The notes below the pieces were generated by a model that worked only from the letters and a program-made list of their open reading frames with translations, ran no database searches and was not told the DNA's origin. A stretch of 64,000 bases of DNA from Bin75 sp965223955 (GTDB lineage Bacteria > Nitrospirota > Nitrospiria > Nitrospirales > UBA8639). This document shows positions 1 to 9,500 of this stretch, piece after piece. The stretch covers positions 2,294,001-2,358,000 of the forward strand of contig OZ245029.1 of the NCBI GenBank assembly GCA_965223955.1. The letters are read 5' to 3'. Made by a program: the position numbers and the translations under genes. Within the stretch, counting starts at the first letter, position 1, and the number at the start of each line of letters is the position of its first letter.

Positions 1-842
1 GTGCCGCCCTGCAGGGCGAACGGCGCATACAACGCCGCCAGCGTGGCGACGAACAGAACCCAAGGCCCGAAGCTTGCGCCGACCAGCACCAACGGCGCCA
101 GCACCAGCGCGAATATCTTGGCCCCTACGGCCATCCCCAGGCAGACGGCGGCACTCCAGCGGTGGTCCCGGGCCAGCACGATCGCCGCCAGCAGCAGGCA
201 GACACCGATGCCGTCCGGGTGCGCGGTAAAGGCGACCTCCTTGACGACCAGCGGACACCACGCGTAGAGCATGACGTTCCCGGCCGGTGCCAAGCGCAGC
301 AGCAGCGCGATGGTCGCAAGATCGACGGCGATCAGGATCGACTGCAAGGCTGCGACGCTTCCCGGTTCCAACCAGTAGCCGAGCAGGAAGACAACCTGCG
401 TGACCGGTGCGTAGATGGTCTGCAATTCCGGATAGTTGATGCCATCCAGGATGCGGTGAAACATCGCTGGAACGCCGGGGTCGCCAAAAAACGCTTCCGG
501 GGCTGCGCCGTAGGGAGTCCCGGTCGTCGCAAAGCGGTAGCCGTCCCACAGGTAACGATAGAAGTCGTCTTCAAAAAACGGTCCGCCTGCCAATCCACAG
601 ATCCGGAAGACCACCGCCCAAAAAATCAGGCGACCGAGTGGGAACGGTTCGCCACGCCGGTGGAAGTACAGGTAGAGGCTGAAGACCGGCAGGCTGGTCC
701 ACGCGACGAAGAGGAAGAACACCGGCAGGTCGGGTTCGCCGGGTCGCCGCGCCAGAAAGGCGAGGGCGGCGTACCCCAACGCGCACCACAGACCGACCAC
801 GTCCACGTACCGGCACGCACGCCCGTTTGCAATCGGTGTCAT
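1..842 (-). CDS. Integral membrane glycosyltransferase, GT-C/GT87-like (3' end off window)
   Basis: Open frame from the ATG at 840-842 (MTPIANGRACRYVDVV) to the left edge without a stop; an in-frame TGA lies just upstream of this ATG. The visible 280 residues are mostly hydrophobic helices with polar periplasmic loops. The segment EDDFYRYLWDG, shortly after the second or third helix, is the acidic-pair plus RYLWDG motif typical of bacterial polyprenyl-phosphate-dependent mannosyl/hexosyl transferases. Further on, TAHPDGIGVCLLLAA and GAKIFALVLAPLVL fit later membrane helices of the same fold. Role inferred: transfer of a sugar from a lipid carrier on the outer face of the inner membrane. Acceptor and sugar cannot be told. 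It is divergent from the next gene. Confidence 0.7.
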   Translation of the reverse strand, partial: MTPIANGRACRYVDVVGLWCALGYAALAFLARRPGEPDLPVFFLFVAWTSLPVFSLYLYFHRRGEPFPLGRLIFWAVVFRICGLAGGPFFEDDFYRYLWDGYRFATTGTPYGAAPEAFFGDPGVPAMFHRILDGINYPELQTIYAPVTQVVFLLGYWLEPGSVAALQSILIAVDLATIALLLRLAPAGNVMLYAWCPLVVKEVAFTAHPDGIGVCLLLAAIVLARDHRWSAAVCLGMAVGAKIFALVLAPLVLVGASFGPWVLFVATLAALYAPFALQGG

Positions 843-941
843 CGATCATCAACCAATCTCTTAGGGAAAAACGGCATTGTACACGGAAGATGCTTCCGCT
901 ACCATGCCACAGCATTGGGACGAGTCGAAACGTGCAACGCC

Positions 942-2378
942 ATGACACATGACGTCGTTATCATCGGAGGAGGGTCCGCAGGATATGCCGCGGCACGGAC
1001 GGCGCGCGACGAAGGCGCCAACGTCGGCATTGTCGATCATGGACCGTTGGGAGGGCTCTGCATTTTACGCGGATGTATGCCGACCAAGACGATCCTGCGC
1101 TCATCCGACGTCATGTCGCTCATGAACCGTGCGGAAGAATTCGGGTTAAAGCCGGTTCCCGCGGAAGCCGATCTCTCCGCAATCATCAATCGCAAGGCTC
1201 GCCTTATCGGTGAGTTTGCCGATGACCGCATCCACGCACTGAAAGATTCCCGTTTCGCCCTATACGAGGAACGCGCCGCGTTCCTCTCTCCCCACGAAGT
1301 CCAGGCCGGTTCTCACAAGCTGACCGCCAAAGCGTTTATTATCTCCACGGGGTCCGTGGTCTCCCATGTCCCGATCTCCGGACTCGACGAAGCCGGATAT
1401 CTCACCAGTGATGAAGCCCTGGAACTGCGCGACGTTCCCCGATCCATGATCGTGCTCGGCGGTGGGCCCGTGGCCCTGGAATTGGCTCAATTTTTCCAGC
1501 GTATCGGGACCCTCGTGACGTTGATCCAGCGGAGCGCTCACGTCATGTCACAAGGTGATGAAGACCTGGCCGGTCCGGTGGAAGCACGGTTCAGGGAAGA
1601 AGGCATGACGGTGTTGACCAATACCCAACTGCATCACTTTACCCGGGACGGCACGCAAAAAGTAGCCCACTTGACCCATGAGGGGAAGGAAAAAACCGTT
1701 TCCGCAGAAGTGATTCTCCAAGCCCTCGGGCGCCAGCCTAACATTTCAGGTTTGAACGTGGAGGCTGCACGGGTCGAGGTTCATCAAGGCAAAATCGCGG
1801 TCGATGACACGATGCGAACCAGCCAGCCGCACATTTATGCCGTGGGTGACGTGAACGGACTCCATGAAATCGTCCATATTGCGATCCAACAGGGAGAAAT
1901 TGCAGGGTGGAACGCCATCCATCCCCAGGCTTCCCCTCGCCGATATGACGACCGGCTCAAAGCCCAAGTCGTCTTTACCGACCCTCAAGTCGCCGGCGTC
2001 GGTTTAAGCGAAAAAGAATGCAGGAACCGGCAGATTCCCTATCGTGTTGCCTCGTATCCGTTTGCCGACCATGGGAAGTCATTGACGTTGGGTGAGACTC
2101 ATGGTCACGTCAAACTTCTGGCTTCGCCGGAGAACGGCAAAATTTTGGGAGCCCATATTGTCGGGCCGGAAGCCGCGGAACTGATTCATGAACTCATTGC
2201 CGTCATGTATTATCATGGGACAGTTCATGATCTCGCTCGGATACCCCATTATCACCCTACCCTTGCCGAGATCATCACGTATCCTGCCGAGGAATTAGCC
2301 GGTCAGATCAACTCAGAATCTGCCGTCCAAGAGACGGAAAATGCAACCGATCTTTCCACCGGCAAAGTGCCTTCGTAA
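942..2378 (+). CDS. FAD-dependent pyridine nucleotide-disulfide oxidoreductase (dihydrolipoamide dehydrogenase/MerA-like)
   Basis: 478 residues starting MTHDVVIIGGGSAG. The Rossmann FAD motif is at residues 9-14 and the redox-active pair C40/C45 lies in GGLCILRGCMPTK. A second nucleotide motif (VLGGGPVALELAQ) binds NAD(P)H and the C-terminal dimer region carries the HYHPTLAE motif with the catalytic His-Glu. No N-terminal heavy-metal domain and no C-terminal Cys pair are present, so it is not a classical mercuric reductase. The frame is open for 780 bases upstream, but homology begins at this ATG. It is followed at about 100 bp by a VTT membrane protein and then a second enzyme of the same superfamily, suggesting a linked redox/membrane function. 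Substrate unknown. Confidence 0.85.
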   Translation: MTHDVVIIGGGSAGYAAARTARDEGANVGIVDHGPLGGLCILRGCMPTKTILRSSDVMSLMNRAEEFGLKPVPAEADLSAIINRKARLIGEFADDRIHALKDSRFALYEERAAFLSPHEVQAGSHKLTAKAFIISTGSVVSHVPISGLDEAGYLTSDEALELRDVPRSMIVLGGGPVALELAQFFQRIGTLVTLIQRSAHVMSQGDEDLAGPVEARFREEGMTVLTNTQLHHFTRDGTQKVAHLTHEGKEKTVSAEVILQALGRQPNISGLNVEAARVEVHQGKIAVDDTMRTSQPHIYAVGDVNGLHEIVHIAIQQGEIAGWNAIHPQASPRRYDDRLKAQVVFTDPQVAGVGLSEKECRNRQIPYRVASYPFADHGKSLTLGETHGHVKLLASPENGKILGAHIVGPEAAELIHELIAVMYYHGTVHDLARIPHYHPTLAEIITYPAEELAGQINSESAVQETENATDLSTGKVPS

Positions 2379-2475
2379 TGGGCTCAGACCTTCATGCGGT
2401 ATAATGTTGTAGAGAGTATATGACTTGCCGACATGAGCTAAAGCCATCACAAAGGCAACAACAATGGAGCGAACG

Positions 2476-3192
2476 ATGACTGACTCTGCTGAATCCTCCA
2501 CGCGATCTCTCGGAAAAATCGTTATTCTTGGAATCCTGGGACTGGGGCTTGGGGCATTTTTCTATTTCGACGTTGGACAGTATTTTTCTCTTGAAGCTCT
2601 AAAAGCCAACCGGGACGATTTGCTGGCTTATGCCAACGCCAATTTTACCGCCGCGGTCATCCTCTACGTGGCAGTGTATATCCTGCAAACCGCGTTTTCG
2701 TTACCCGGCGGTGCCCTCATGACTCTCACCGGGGGCTTTCTCTTCGGAAGCATCCTCGGGACGATCTTCGTCAACATTGGAGCCACCGCGGGCGCCACCT
2801 TGGCCTTTTTGGCTGCACGATACGTCTTACGCGATTGGGTCGAACGCAAATTCGGCGAGCGTATTGAACCGATTCAAGCCGGCTTCGCCCAAAACGCCTT
2901 CAGCTATCTGTTGACGCTGCGGCTTATCCCGGCCTTTCCGTTTTTTCTCGTCAATCTCGTGTCCGGTCTGACCCGGATACCTCTCGGCACCTACGTCATA
3001 GGAACCTCAATCGGCATTATCCCGGGCAGCTTTGTCTACGCGTTTGCGGGGAGACAACTCGGATCCATCAACTCATTGGCGGAAATTGCCTCACCGCCCG
3101 TGTTGCTGGCGTTTACCTTCCTGGGTTTGCTGGCTCTCGTTCCCATTCTTCATCGCAAATTCGTGGGAAGGAAAAAAATTACGCTACGTTAA
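2476..3192 (+). CDS. TVP38/TMEM64 (VTT/DedA-like) membrane protein
   Basis: 238 residues when started at the ATG preceded by GGAG at 6-nt spacing; an ATG 12 bases upstream (MERT) is the alternative. There is an N-terminal membrane helix, then the VTT core: a re-entrant segment AFSLPGGALMTLTGGFLFG, a helix rich in Gly/Ala (GATAGATLAFLAARYVLRDWVE), and the conserved LRLIPAFPFFLVNLVSGLT segment. The protein ends in a helix and a basic tail. The family acts in the inner membrane, with DedA relatives linked to lipid flipping or membrane homeostasis. It sits between two flavin disulfide reductases, a pairing also seen in other bacteria as I recall. Confidence 0.88.
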   Translation: MTDSAESSTRSLGKIVILGILGLGLGAFFYFDVGQYFSLEALKANRDDLLAYANANFTAAVILYVAVYILQTAFSLPGGALMTLTGGFLFGSILGTIFVNIGATAGATLAFLAARYVLRDWVERKFGERIEPIQAGFAQNAFSYLLTLRLIPAFPFFLVNLVSGLTRIPLGTYVIGTSIGIIPGSFVYAFAGRQLGSINSLAEIASPPVLLAFTFLGLLALVPILHRKFVGRKKITLR

Positions 3193-3203
3193 CCAAACCA
3201 TCC

Positions 3204-3365
3204 TCTTTTCCTCCCCTTTGTAAGGGGAGGGTAGGTGGGGTAGAGTGGACCACCCAGAGCGCACAGGGTTTCGTCTCCTAGCCGCAGGGTCTACCTCCCC
3301 TCACCCCCTCCCGATCCTTCGGCTACGCTCAGGACAAGCAAAGGAGGGGAACAGGAAAGGCGGCC
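3204..3365. repeat. Intergenic palindromic repeat, family A
   Basis: Starts with CCTCCCCTTTGTAAGGGGAG, then TAGGTGGGGTAGAG, a variable centre, then TCTACCTCCCCTCACCCCCT and a GCAAAGGAGGGGAAC-type end, so the whole unit can fold on itself. Related units lie near 10285, 31840, 46021, 49820, 52920, 55800 and 57550. Non-coding. Confidence 0.8.
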
Positions 3366-3399
3366 TGAGTGAGATTATTTTCATACCAAGGACTGCACC

Positions 3400-4947
3400 A
3401 TGCATGATCATCAAAGCGAACCCGTGACCATAGCCCCGATGGATGAATTCAATCAGCAACTCGTTCACAACGTCCATCCTCCAACCTGGATCAACCCCGC
3501 ACCAACCGGTCGATACAATGTCGTTGTCATCGGGGCCGGGACCGCCGGGTTGGTCACCGCGGCGGTGGCCGCCGCGCTCGGCGCGAAGGTCGCCCTGATC
3601 GAACGACATTTGATGGGCGGCGATTGCCTGAACGTCGGATGCGTGCCGTCCAAAGGTGTCATTCGCGCATCCCGTGCGTGGAACGCGGTGAAACAGGCAA
3701 GGGAATTCGGCGTGACCATTCCGGATGGAGTCAAAACCGATTTCGGGTTCGCCATGGCAAGAATGCGAAAACTTCGAGCACGCATCAGCCGGGTGGATTC
3801 GGCTCATCGCTTTACGAGCCTTGGTGTTGACGTGTTTATGGGTGAGGGCCGTTTTACCGGGGCAAATACGATCGACGTGGGCGGCACCACGCTTCACTTT
3901 TCGAAAGCCGCCATCTGCACCGGTGCGCGCGCGGCAGCCCCGCCTATTCAAGGACTGGAAGCAACAGGTTATTTGACGAATGAAACCGTCTTCTCCTTAA
4001 CCCAGCTCCCCCCACGCCTCGCGGTCATCGGCGCCGGTCCGATCGGCTGTGAGATGGCTCAAACGTTTGCTCGATTCGGCAGCCGCGTATCGCTGTTCGA
4101 ACAAACCGGGCACATTCTTCCTCGTGAAGATGCGGATGCCGCGGAAATCGTCCAAACCCAAATGACTGAAGACGGCGTCGTTTTTGTCTTTGATTCACAG
4201 ATCACAACCGTCGAACGACGCGGACAAGAGAAAGTCCTGCATTACAACAGCCATGGTGAGCAGCACGAACTCGTGGTCGATGAGATACTCGTCGGCGTGG
4301 GACGCGCACCCAACGTGGAAGGGCTCGGACTCGAAACGGCCGGAGTGGAGTATGATACACGGACCGGCGTGAGGGTGAACAATCGATTACAGACGACCAC
4401 TCCCAACGTCTATGCTGCTGGTGACGTGTGTTTTCCCTTTAAATTTACCCATACCGCGGATGCCATGGCCCAAATCGTCATTCAAAACGCCTTATTCCCA
4501 CATCCCTTCGGGTTGGGTTATGCCAAAACGGATTCGCTCATTATCCCCTGGGCTACCTATACGGCTCCGGAAATCGCACACGTCGGGCTGTATGAAGCCG
4601 AGGCGAAGAACAAGGGGATCGAGGTCGATACCTTTACGTTTAGGCTCGACGAAGTGGATCGAGCGATTTTAGACGGCGAGGATCAGGGATTTGCCCGCGT
4701 ACACGTCAAAAAAGGAACCGATACCATTGTGGGCGCGACGATCGTCGCATCCCATGCCGGCGATATGATCAGCGAATTCACGTTGGCCATGAAAGGGGGA
4801 CTCGGCTTGCTGACGATCACCAGTACGATCCACCCCTACCCCACCCAGGCCGAAGTCATCAAAAAAGTCGCCAATGCCTGGAGAAAAACCACCTTTACCG
4901 AGAGCAAGAAACGATTACTCGGGAAATTGTTTGCCTGGACGCGATAG
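3400..4947 (+). CDS. FAD-dependent disulfide oxidoreductase, mercuric reductase-like subfamily
   Basis: 515 residues; AAGGA lies 7 nt before the ATG. An N-terminal extension of about 38 residues (HPPTWINPAPTGRYNV) precedes the FAD motif VVVIGAGTAG. The redox pair is C76/C81 in GGDCLNVGCVPSK, the NAD(P)H motif is AVIGAGPIGCEMAQTFARFG, and the dimer domain ends with TIHPYPTQAEVI. The C-terminus has no vicinal Cys pair and there is no HMA domain, so a mercury role is not supported. It belongs to the group often annotated mercuric reductase beside VTT proteins. It is the last gene of a three-gene plus-strand set and converges with the redoxin at 5008. Natural substrate unknown. Confidence 0.85.
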   Translation: MHDHQSEPVTIAPMDEFNQQLVHNVHPPTWINPAPTGRYNVVVIGAGTAGLVTAAVAAALGAKVALIERHLMGGDCLNVGCVPSKGVIRASRAWNAVKQAREFGVTIPDGVKTDFGFAMARMRKLRARISRVDSAHRFTSLGVDVFMGEGRFTGANTIDVGGTTLHFSKAAICTGARAAAPPIQGLEATGYLTNETVFSLTQLPPRLAVIGAGPIGCEMAQTFARFGSRVSLFEQTGHILPREDADAAEIVQTQMTEDGVVFVFDSQITTVERRGQEKVLHYNSHGEQHELVVDEILVGVGRAPNVEGLGLETAGVEYDTRTGVRVNNRLQTTTPNVYAAGDVCFPFKFTHTADAMAQIVIQNALFPHPFGLGYAKTDSLIIPWATYTAPEIAHVGLYEAEAKNKGIEVDTFTFRLDEVDRAILDGEDQGFARVHVKKGTDTIVGATIVASHAGDMISEFTLAMKGGLGLLTITSTIHPYPTQAEVIKKVANAWRKTTFTESKKRLLGKLFAWTR

Positions 4948-4955
4948 AATTGACT

Positions 4956-5009
4956 AGGACAACCACGGGGGGTTGTCCCTACAGGAGGGAACAACGATCG
5001 TTGTTCCCT
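4956..5009. terminator. Two adjacent inverted repeats between convergent genes
   Basis: AGGACAACC at 4956-4964 pairs with GGTTGTCCC, and a perfect 24-bp palindrome occupies 4986-5009 with half site AGGGAACAACGA. They lie between the ends of two convergent genes, so a bidirectional terminator is plausible. There is no long T-tract, and the sequence also resembles a dispersed repeat. Confidence 0.45.
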
Positions 5010-5562
5010 ACTTCCACTTGATGTTGCACCCGGCACTGGGGCGTTGATCCTGACTCACGGGCTGCTCCGCCAGGACGGCATCGATCGCTGCCCTCAAATC
5101 TTTTCCCGTCACCGGCTTCCCATTCCCTGGACGGCTGTCATCCAACTGACCTCGATAGACTAATTTCCTCGTCTTGTCGAACAAAAAGAAATCCGGTGTA
5201 CAGGCCGCCGTGAAGACCTGGGCCACGGCCTGGCTTTCGTCGTAACAGTAGGGAAACGGGAACTCGAGTTCTCGGGCCATGGCTCGCAATCGTTCGGGAT
5301 GATCATCCGGATAGTTGTCCACGTCGTTACTGCTAATCGCAACCACGCCAAGCGATTTCCCGGCACAATCCCGCCCCAATTGACCCAGTTCCTGTTGCAC
5401 GTGAATCACGTAAGGGCAATGCCGGCAAATGAACATCACCAGCAATCCTTTTTGTCCGGCAAATTGGCCGGGACTGATCATCTTGCCTGACTCGACGTCA
5501 GGCAATTGAAAATCGGGAACGGTGGTTCCCAACTCCAACATGGTCGAATGGGTCAATGCCAT
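5008..5562 (-). CDS. Redoxin/AhpC-TSA thioredoxin-fold protein
   Basis: 184 residues; AAAGGAG lies 7 nt before the ATG. The start MALTHSTMLELGTTVPDFQL and the peroxiredoxin-like PDFxLPDVESG are followed by the CRHCPYV motif (a CxxC) in the first strand-helix turn, then NDVDNYPDDHPERLRAMA and the cis-Pro region CTPDFFLFDK. The C-terminus ends in GCNIKWK, a tail seen in this thioredoxin family. Probably a cytoplasmic thiol-disulfide oxidoreductase or peroxiredoxin-like enzyme; no signal peptide. It converges with the upstream flavoenzyme. The exact substrate is not readable from sequence. Confidence 0.85.
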   Translation of the reverse strand: MALTHSTMLELGTTVPDFQLPDVESGKMISPGQFAGQKGLLVMFICRHCPYVIHVQQELGQLGRDCAGKSLGVVAISSNDVDNYPDDHPERLRAMARELEFPFPYCYDESQAVAQVFTAACTPDFFLFDKTRKLVYRGQLDDSRPGNGKPVTGKDLRAAIDAVLAEQPVSQDQRPSAGCNIKWK

Positions 5563-5604
5563 ACGCCGGCTCCTTTACGGAAATCCCTGATCAGACACAT
5601 ACTA

Positions 5605-5758
5605 CCAAATGGTCATCCTGAGCAACGCGAAGGATCTCGTCGTTGAGGCGTTCAGTTGTTGACCGAGAGATCCTTCACTTCGTTCAGGATGACACTTCTG
5701 CCGTGGTCAGCCCCTCATGCTGTCAACGAATTAGTGAACCTTTACGCTTACTACATAA
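5605..5758. repeat. Intergenic repeats: REP-like hairpin plus a MITE-end motif
   Basis: TCATCCTGAGCAACGCGAAG at 5612 and AGATCCTTCACTTCGTTCAG near 5671 form an imperfect inverted pair. At 5705-5755 the minus strand reads GGTTCACTAATTCGTTGACA followed by AGGGGCTGACCAC, the same terminal motif found at 31.9, 49.7, 55.7 and 57.5 kb. No gene is seen in 5563-5830. Confidence 0.7.
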
Positions 5759-5830
5759 CAAAAAGCCTTGAAAAGGAAAAGCCAAAATCCGGTTTTTCCC
5801 TCTCAAGGCTTGAACGAAACGCGTGATCGC

Positions 5831-6310
5831 TTAACTGCCTTCTTCGTGGATCTGTTCGCTCAGGTAATTTTCCAACCCGACTTGCTTGATGGTTTCCAAC
5901 TGCGTTTCAATCCAATCAATGTGCTCTTCTTCACCTTTCACCATGTCTTCGAGCATGTGACGCGTCGCAAAATCACCGACCTTGACACAATGATGGATAC
6001 CTTCGGTGAGCATTTTGACCATGGATTTTTCCTTGTCCAAATCCGCTTTCAACTGTTCCGGGACGGTTTCTCCGATTTTGACCGTTCCGAGCCGCTGCAT
6101 GTTGGGAAGGCCCTCCAGATACAGAATACGATCGATCACCTCTTTCGCATCTTTCATTTCCCCGTAGCTGCGATCCAACACGTGATGGTGCAATCGGTCA
6201 TAGCCCCAGTTCTTGCACATTTTGGCGTGCAAAAAATACTGATTGATGACCGTCAATTCTTCGGTCAACAGTTTATTGAGAAGATCAATAACTCCTTGTT
6301 TGGCTTTCAT
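5831..6310 (-). CDS. bfr: Bacterioferritin
   Basis: 159 residues from MKAKQGVIDLLNKLL; the ATG at 6308-6310 is preceded by AGGAGG, so the longer frame upstream is not used. It aligns over its full length with E. coli Bfr without gaps in the first half. E18 and Met52 (axial haem ligand) are kept, as are E51 in GEMKDAK and the GEEEHIDWIETQL motif that holds E127 and H130. Position 54, His in E. coli, is Asp here, so one ferroxidase ligand differs. Expected role: a 24-subunit iron-storage shell in the cytoplasm that oxidises Fe(II). Single-gene unit, divergent from the gene at 6590. Confidence 0.95.
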   Translation of the reverse strand: MKAKQGVIDLLNKLLTEELTVINQYFLHAKMCKNWGYDRLHHHVLDRSYGEMKDAKEVIDRILYLEGLPNMQRLGTVKIGETVPEQLKADLDKEKSMVKMLTEGIHHCVKVGDFATRHMLEDMVKGEEEHIDWIETQLETIKQVGLENYLSEQIHEEGS

Positions 6311-6589
6311 AGCGGCCTCCTTTTTTTGAGCGCGGTCTGTATTGATTATGACGATTTCTGAATCATGAACATCCTTCCATTTCAATGATCATCTTGCTTT
6401 CAGGGTACCTCGCTTTTTTGCTGATGTCAATAGAAAGTACTAGGCATTATTACTTAAAAACGATTCCCTTTCTCAAAGTCGTCGATTCGGATTCTCAACG
6501 TCTTGCCGCGTCGGCGAAAAGGGTTTTAAGAACAAGGATCAAGAAACTCAAGTTGACCCATATTTTTGCCCGGTGCTACTGTCGGTTCC

Positions 6590-9500
6590 ATGGCTGATCC
6601 TCACCCGACCCGGGCTCCGAACCGTCTCATTCACGAAACGAGCCCTTACTTGCTGCAACACGCCTACAACCCGGTGGATTGGCATCCCTGGGGACAGGAA
6701 GCTCTCGATCTGGCCAAGGAAAAAGATAAGCCCCTTCTCTTGTCCATTGGGTATTCCGCTTGTCATTGGTGCCACGTCATGGAGCGGGAATCGTTCGAGA
6801 ACGACGAGATCGCCTCGCTCATGAATCGTTACTACGTCTGCGTCAAGGTTGACCGTGAAGAACGCCCGGATCTCGATGAGATCTACATGCAAGCCACCAT
6901 CGCCATGAATCAGGGAAACGGCGGCTGGCCCATGACGGTTTTTCTGACGCCGGACCAGCAACCGATCTTTGCCGGTACGTACTTTCCTCCGACCGACAAA
7001 TGGGGCCGGCCAGGCTTCGGGACGGTCCTCAAAAAAATTGCCGAAGGCTGGGAACAGGATCGTGCCGCCATTGCCGAAAGCGCGACTCGTTTTACCGACC
7101 GGTTGCAAACGTCCATGCGCGTCCCCGCTCCCACGACGGTCGGGCAACAGGAGATTGACTCTGCGGTCGAGCAATTTTCAGCGGACTTCGATCCGATCTA
7201 TGGCGGTTTCGGCCAAGCTCCCAAATTCCCACCGGCCACCGGGCTCGCGTGTCTCCTCCGGCAATACCAACGAACCAAGACAGAACACGTCCTTCACATG
7301 GTTTGTAAAACGTTGGATGCCATGGCCACTGGCGGCATGTACGACCATATCGGTGGAGGGTTTTCCCGATATTCGACGGATGAACGCTGGCTGGTTCCCC
7401 ATTTTGAAAAAATGCTCTACGACAATGCGTTACTCGCGAAGACGTATCTCGAAGCGTTCCAGGTGACCGGCAACCTCGATTACAAACGCGTGACCTGCGA
7501 AATTCTGGATTACATCATTCGAGAAATGACGTCACCCGAAGGCGGTTATTATTCCGCCACGGATGCCGACTCGGAGGGCGTCGAAGGGAAATTTTTCGTG
7601 TGGGATCCCGAACAAATCCGGGAAATCGTCCCATCGGAGCAGGACGCGGTCAGATTCTGCACGTATTACGATATTACCCCTGACAGAAATTGGGAACATC
7701 ACAGTATTCCCAATACCCCCCACACGCTCGAACAAGCGGCCGAGAAACTTTCCTGTTCCCCGGAAGAGCTTCGACGGACGATCGATCGGGTCAAGCCATT
7801 CGTGTATGACGCGCGGCTGAAACGCGTGCCCCCGGGGTTGGACGACAAAATCATCACGGCCTGGAACGGGATGATGATCAGCGCCATGGCCGAGGCGGCA
7901 CGGGTCCTGAGACACGGCCCTTATTTGGAATCCGCTTGTCGTGCCGCGGATTTTCTGCTCGACACACTCTCCCGTCCCGATGGAGGCCTGTACCGCACCT
8001 GCCGCGCCGACAAAGCCCATCTCAACGCGTATCTGGAGGATTATGCCTATCTCACAGAGGCCCTCATCGACATCTACGAAGCCGGAGGCGAGGAGCGATA
8101 TCTCTCGGAAGCCGTTCGGTTAGGCGAACGATTGCTGAGCGATTTTCTCGATAAGAAGCACGGTGGATTTTTTACAACGGCCAACGATCACGAAGTCCTC
8201 ATCCTGCGAGGGCGTGAAGGACCCGACGGCGCCACGCCGAGCGGTAACGCCGTGGCGGCCATGGCCTTGGCTCGACTCTCTTTTCATCAGGATCGCGAAG
8301 ATTTTCGAGACGCCGCCACGCAGGCGGTTCGGGCGTATGGACAACAAATCAGTCGCGTGCCCAGGGGGTTTGCCAAGACGATCATGACGGCGGACTTCCT
8401 GTTGAACGGCCCGCTGGAATTGGCATTCATCGGATCACCAACCGACCATGGATATGACCGGTTGCTCGATGAGGTTGCCCGTCATTTTATTCCCCATCGC
8501 ATCATTGCACACGGCAACCCCGAGGCCATCGAATCCCGACATCCGCTCTTGAAGGACAAACCCCTCGTCAAAAGGCAAGCCGCCTTATACGTGTGTCGAA
8601 ACTATACCTGTCACGCTCCTCTTACCGATCCGAAAGACGTTGCGCGGTCCTTAACCGAGGCTCCTCAAGGGAGTTCGACGTCACGCACGCTGGCCTCTCC
8701 GGGCATACCGGGAACGGCAACCGCTCATGGCACCGCTGCCTACGTATCACGGATCCTGGCACATTCTTCCAACTCCGGCATCACGGCCAACGGCTATACA
8801 ACCTTGGGGTCCACGGGCCTCACCAACTCCAGGATCGGGTTCGGTGGCTACAGAACGGGTGTTGACCAGGAGGACCACCGGACCGCACTCCTGAAAGCCA
8901 TCCGCGAAGGCTGCAATCTCATCGATACCTCCACGAACTATGCGGATGGTGACAGCGAACGCCTGGTGGGAAGCGTACTCAAAGAGTTACTTGCCCAAAA
9001 GGAAATGACTCGCGACAACGTGATCGTCGTCTCCAAAATCGGCTACGTTCAAGGGAAAAATCTGCAACACGCCAAGACCAGGGAACAGGCAGGGCGTGCC
9101 TATCCCGACATGGTCAAATATGGGGAAGACATCTGGCACTGTCTCCACCCCGAGTTTCTCGATGACCAACTGACGGGCTCCCTCGATCGCCTGGGACTCG
9201 CCACGCTGGACGTCTGCCTCTTGCACAACCCCGAATATTTTCTCTCCGACGCGAAGCAGAGGAAACTCATTGTTGACGCCTCCACCCTGGACGAACTGCG
9301 AACCGATTTCTACCGGCGCCTTGAGCAGGCTTTTGTGTATTTCGAGCAACAGATTGACTCAGGTCGCATCCAATTTTACGGTGTCTCTTCCAACACGAGT
9401 ACGGCCCGACCCGACGACCCGGAAGCGACCTCGCTGTCGCGCATACTCGAAGCCGCCCAACGGGCGGCACAACAGACCGCCAAGCCCCAGCATGGGTTTC

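Noticed and set aside
162..941. N-terminal extension of the first flavoenzyme by about 260 residues
   Set aside because: It overlaps the divergent membrane glycosyltransferase and reads as Arg/Gly/Gln-rich shadow; family homology begins at the ATG at 942.
942..4947. Mercury resistance operon
   Set aside because: No merR, merT/merP, HMA domain or C-terminal Cys pair.
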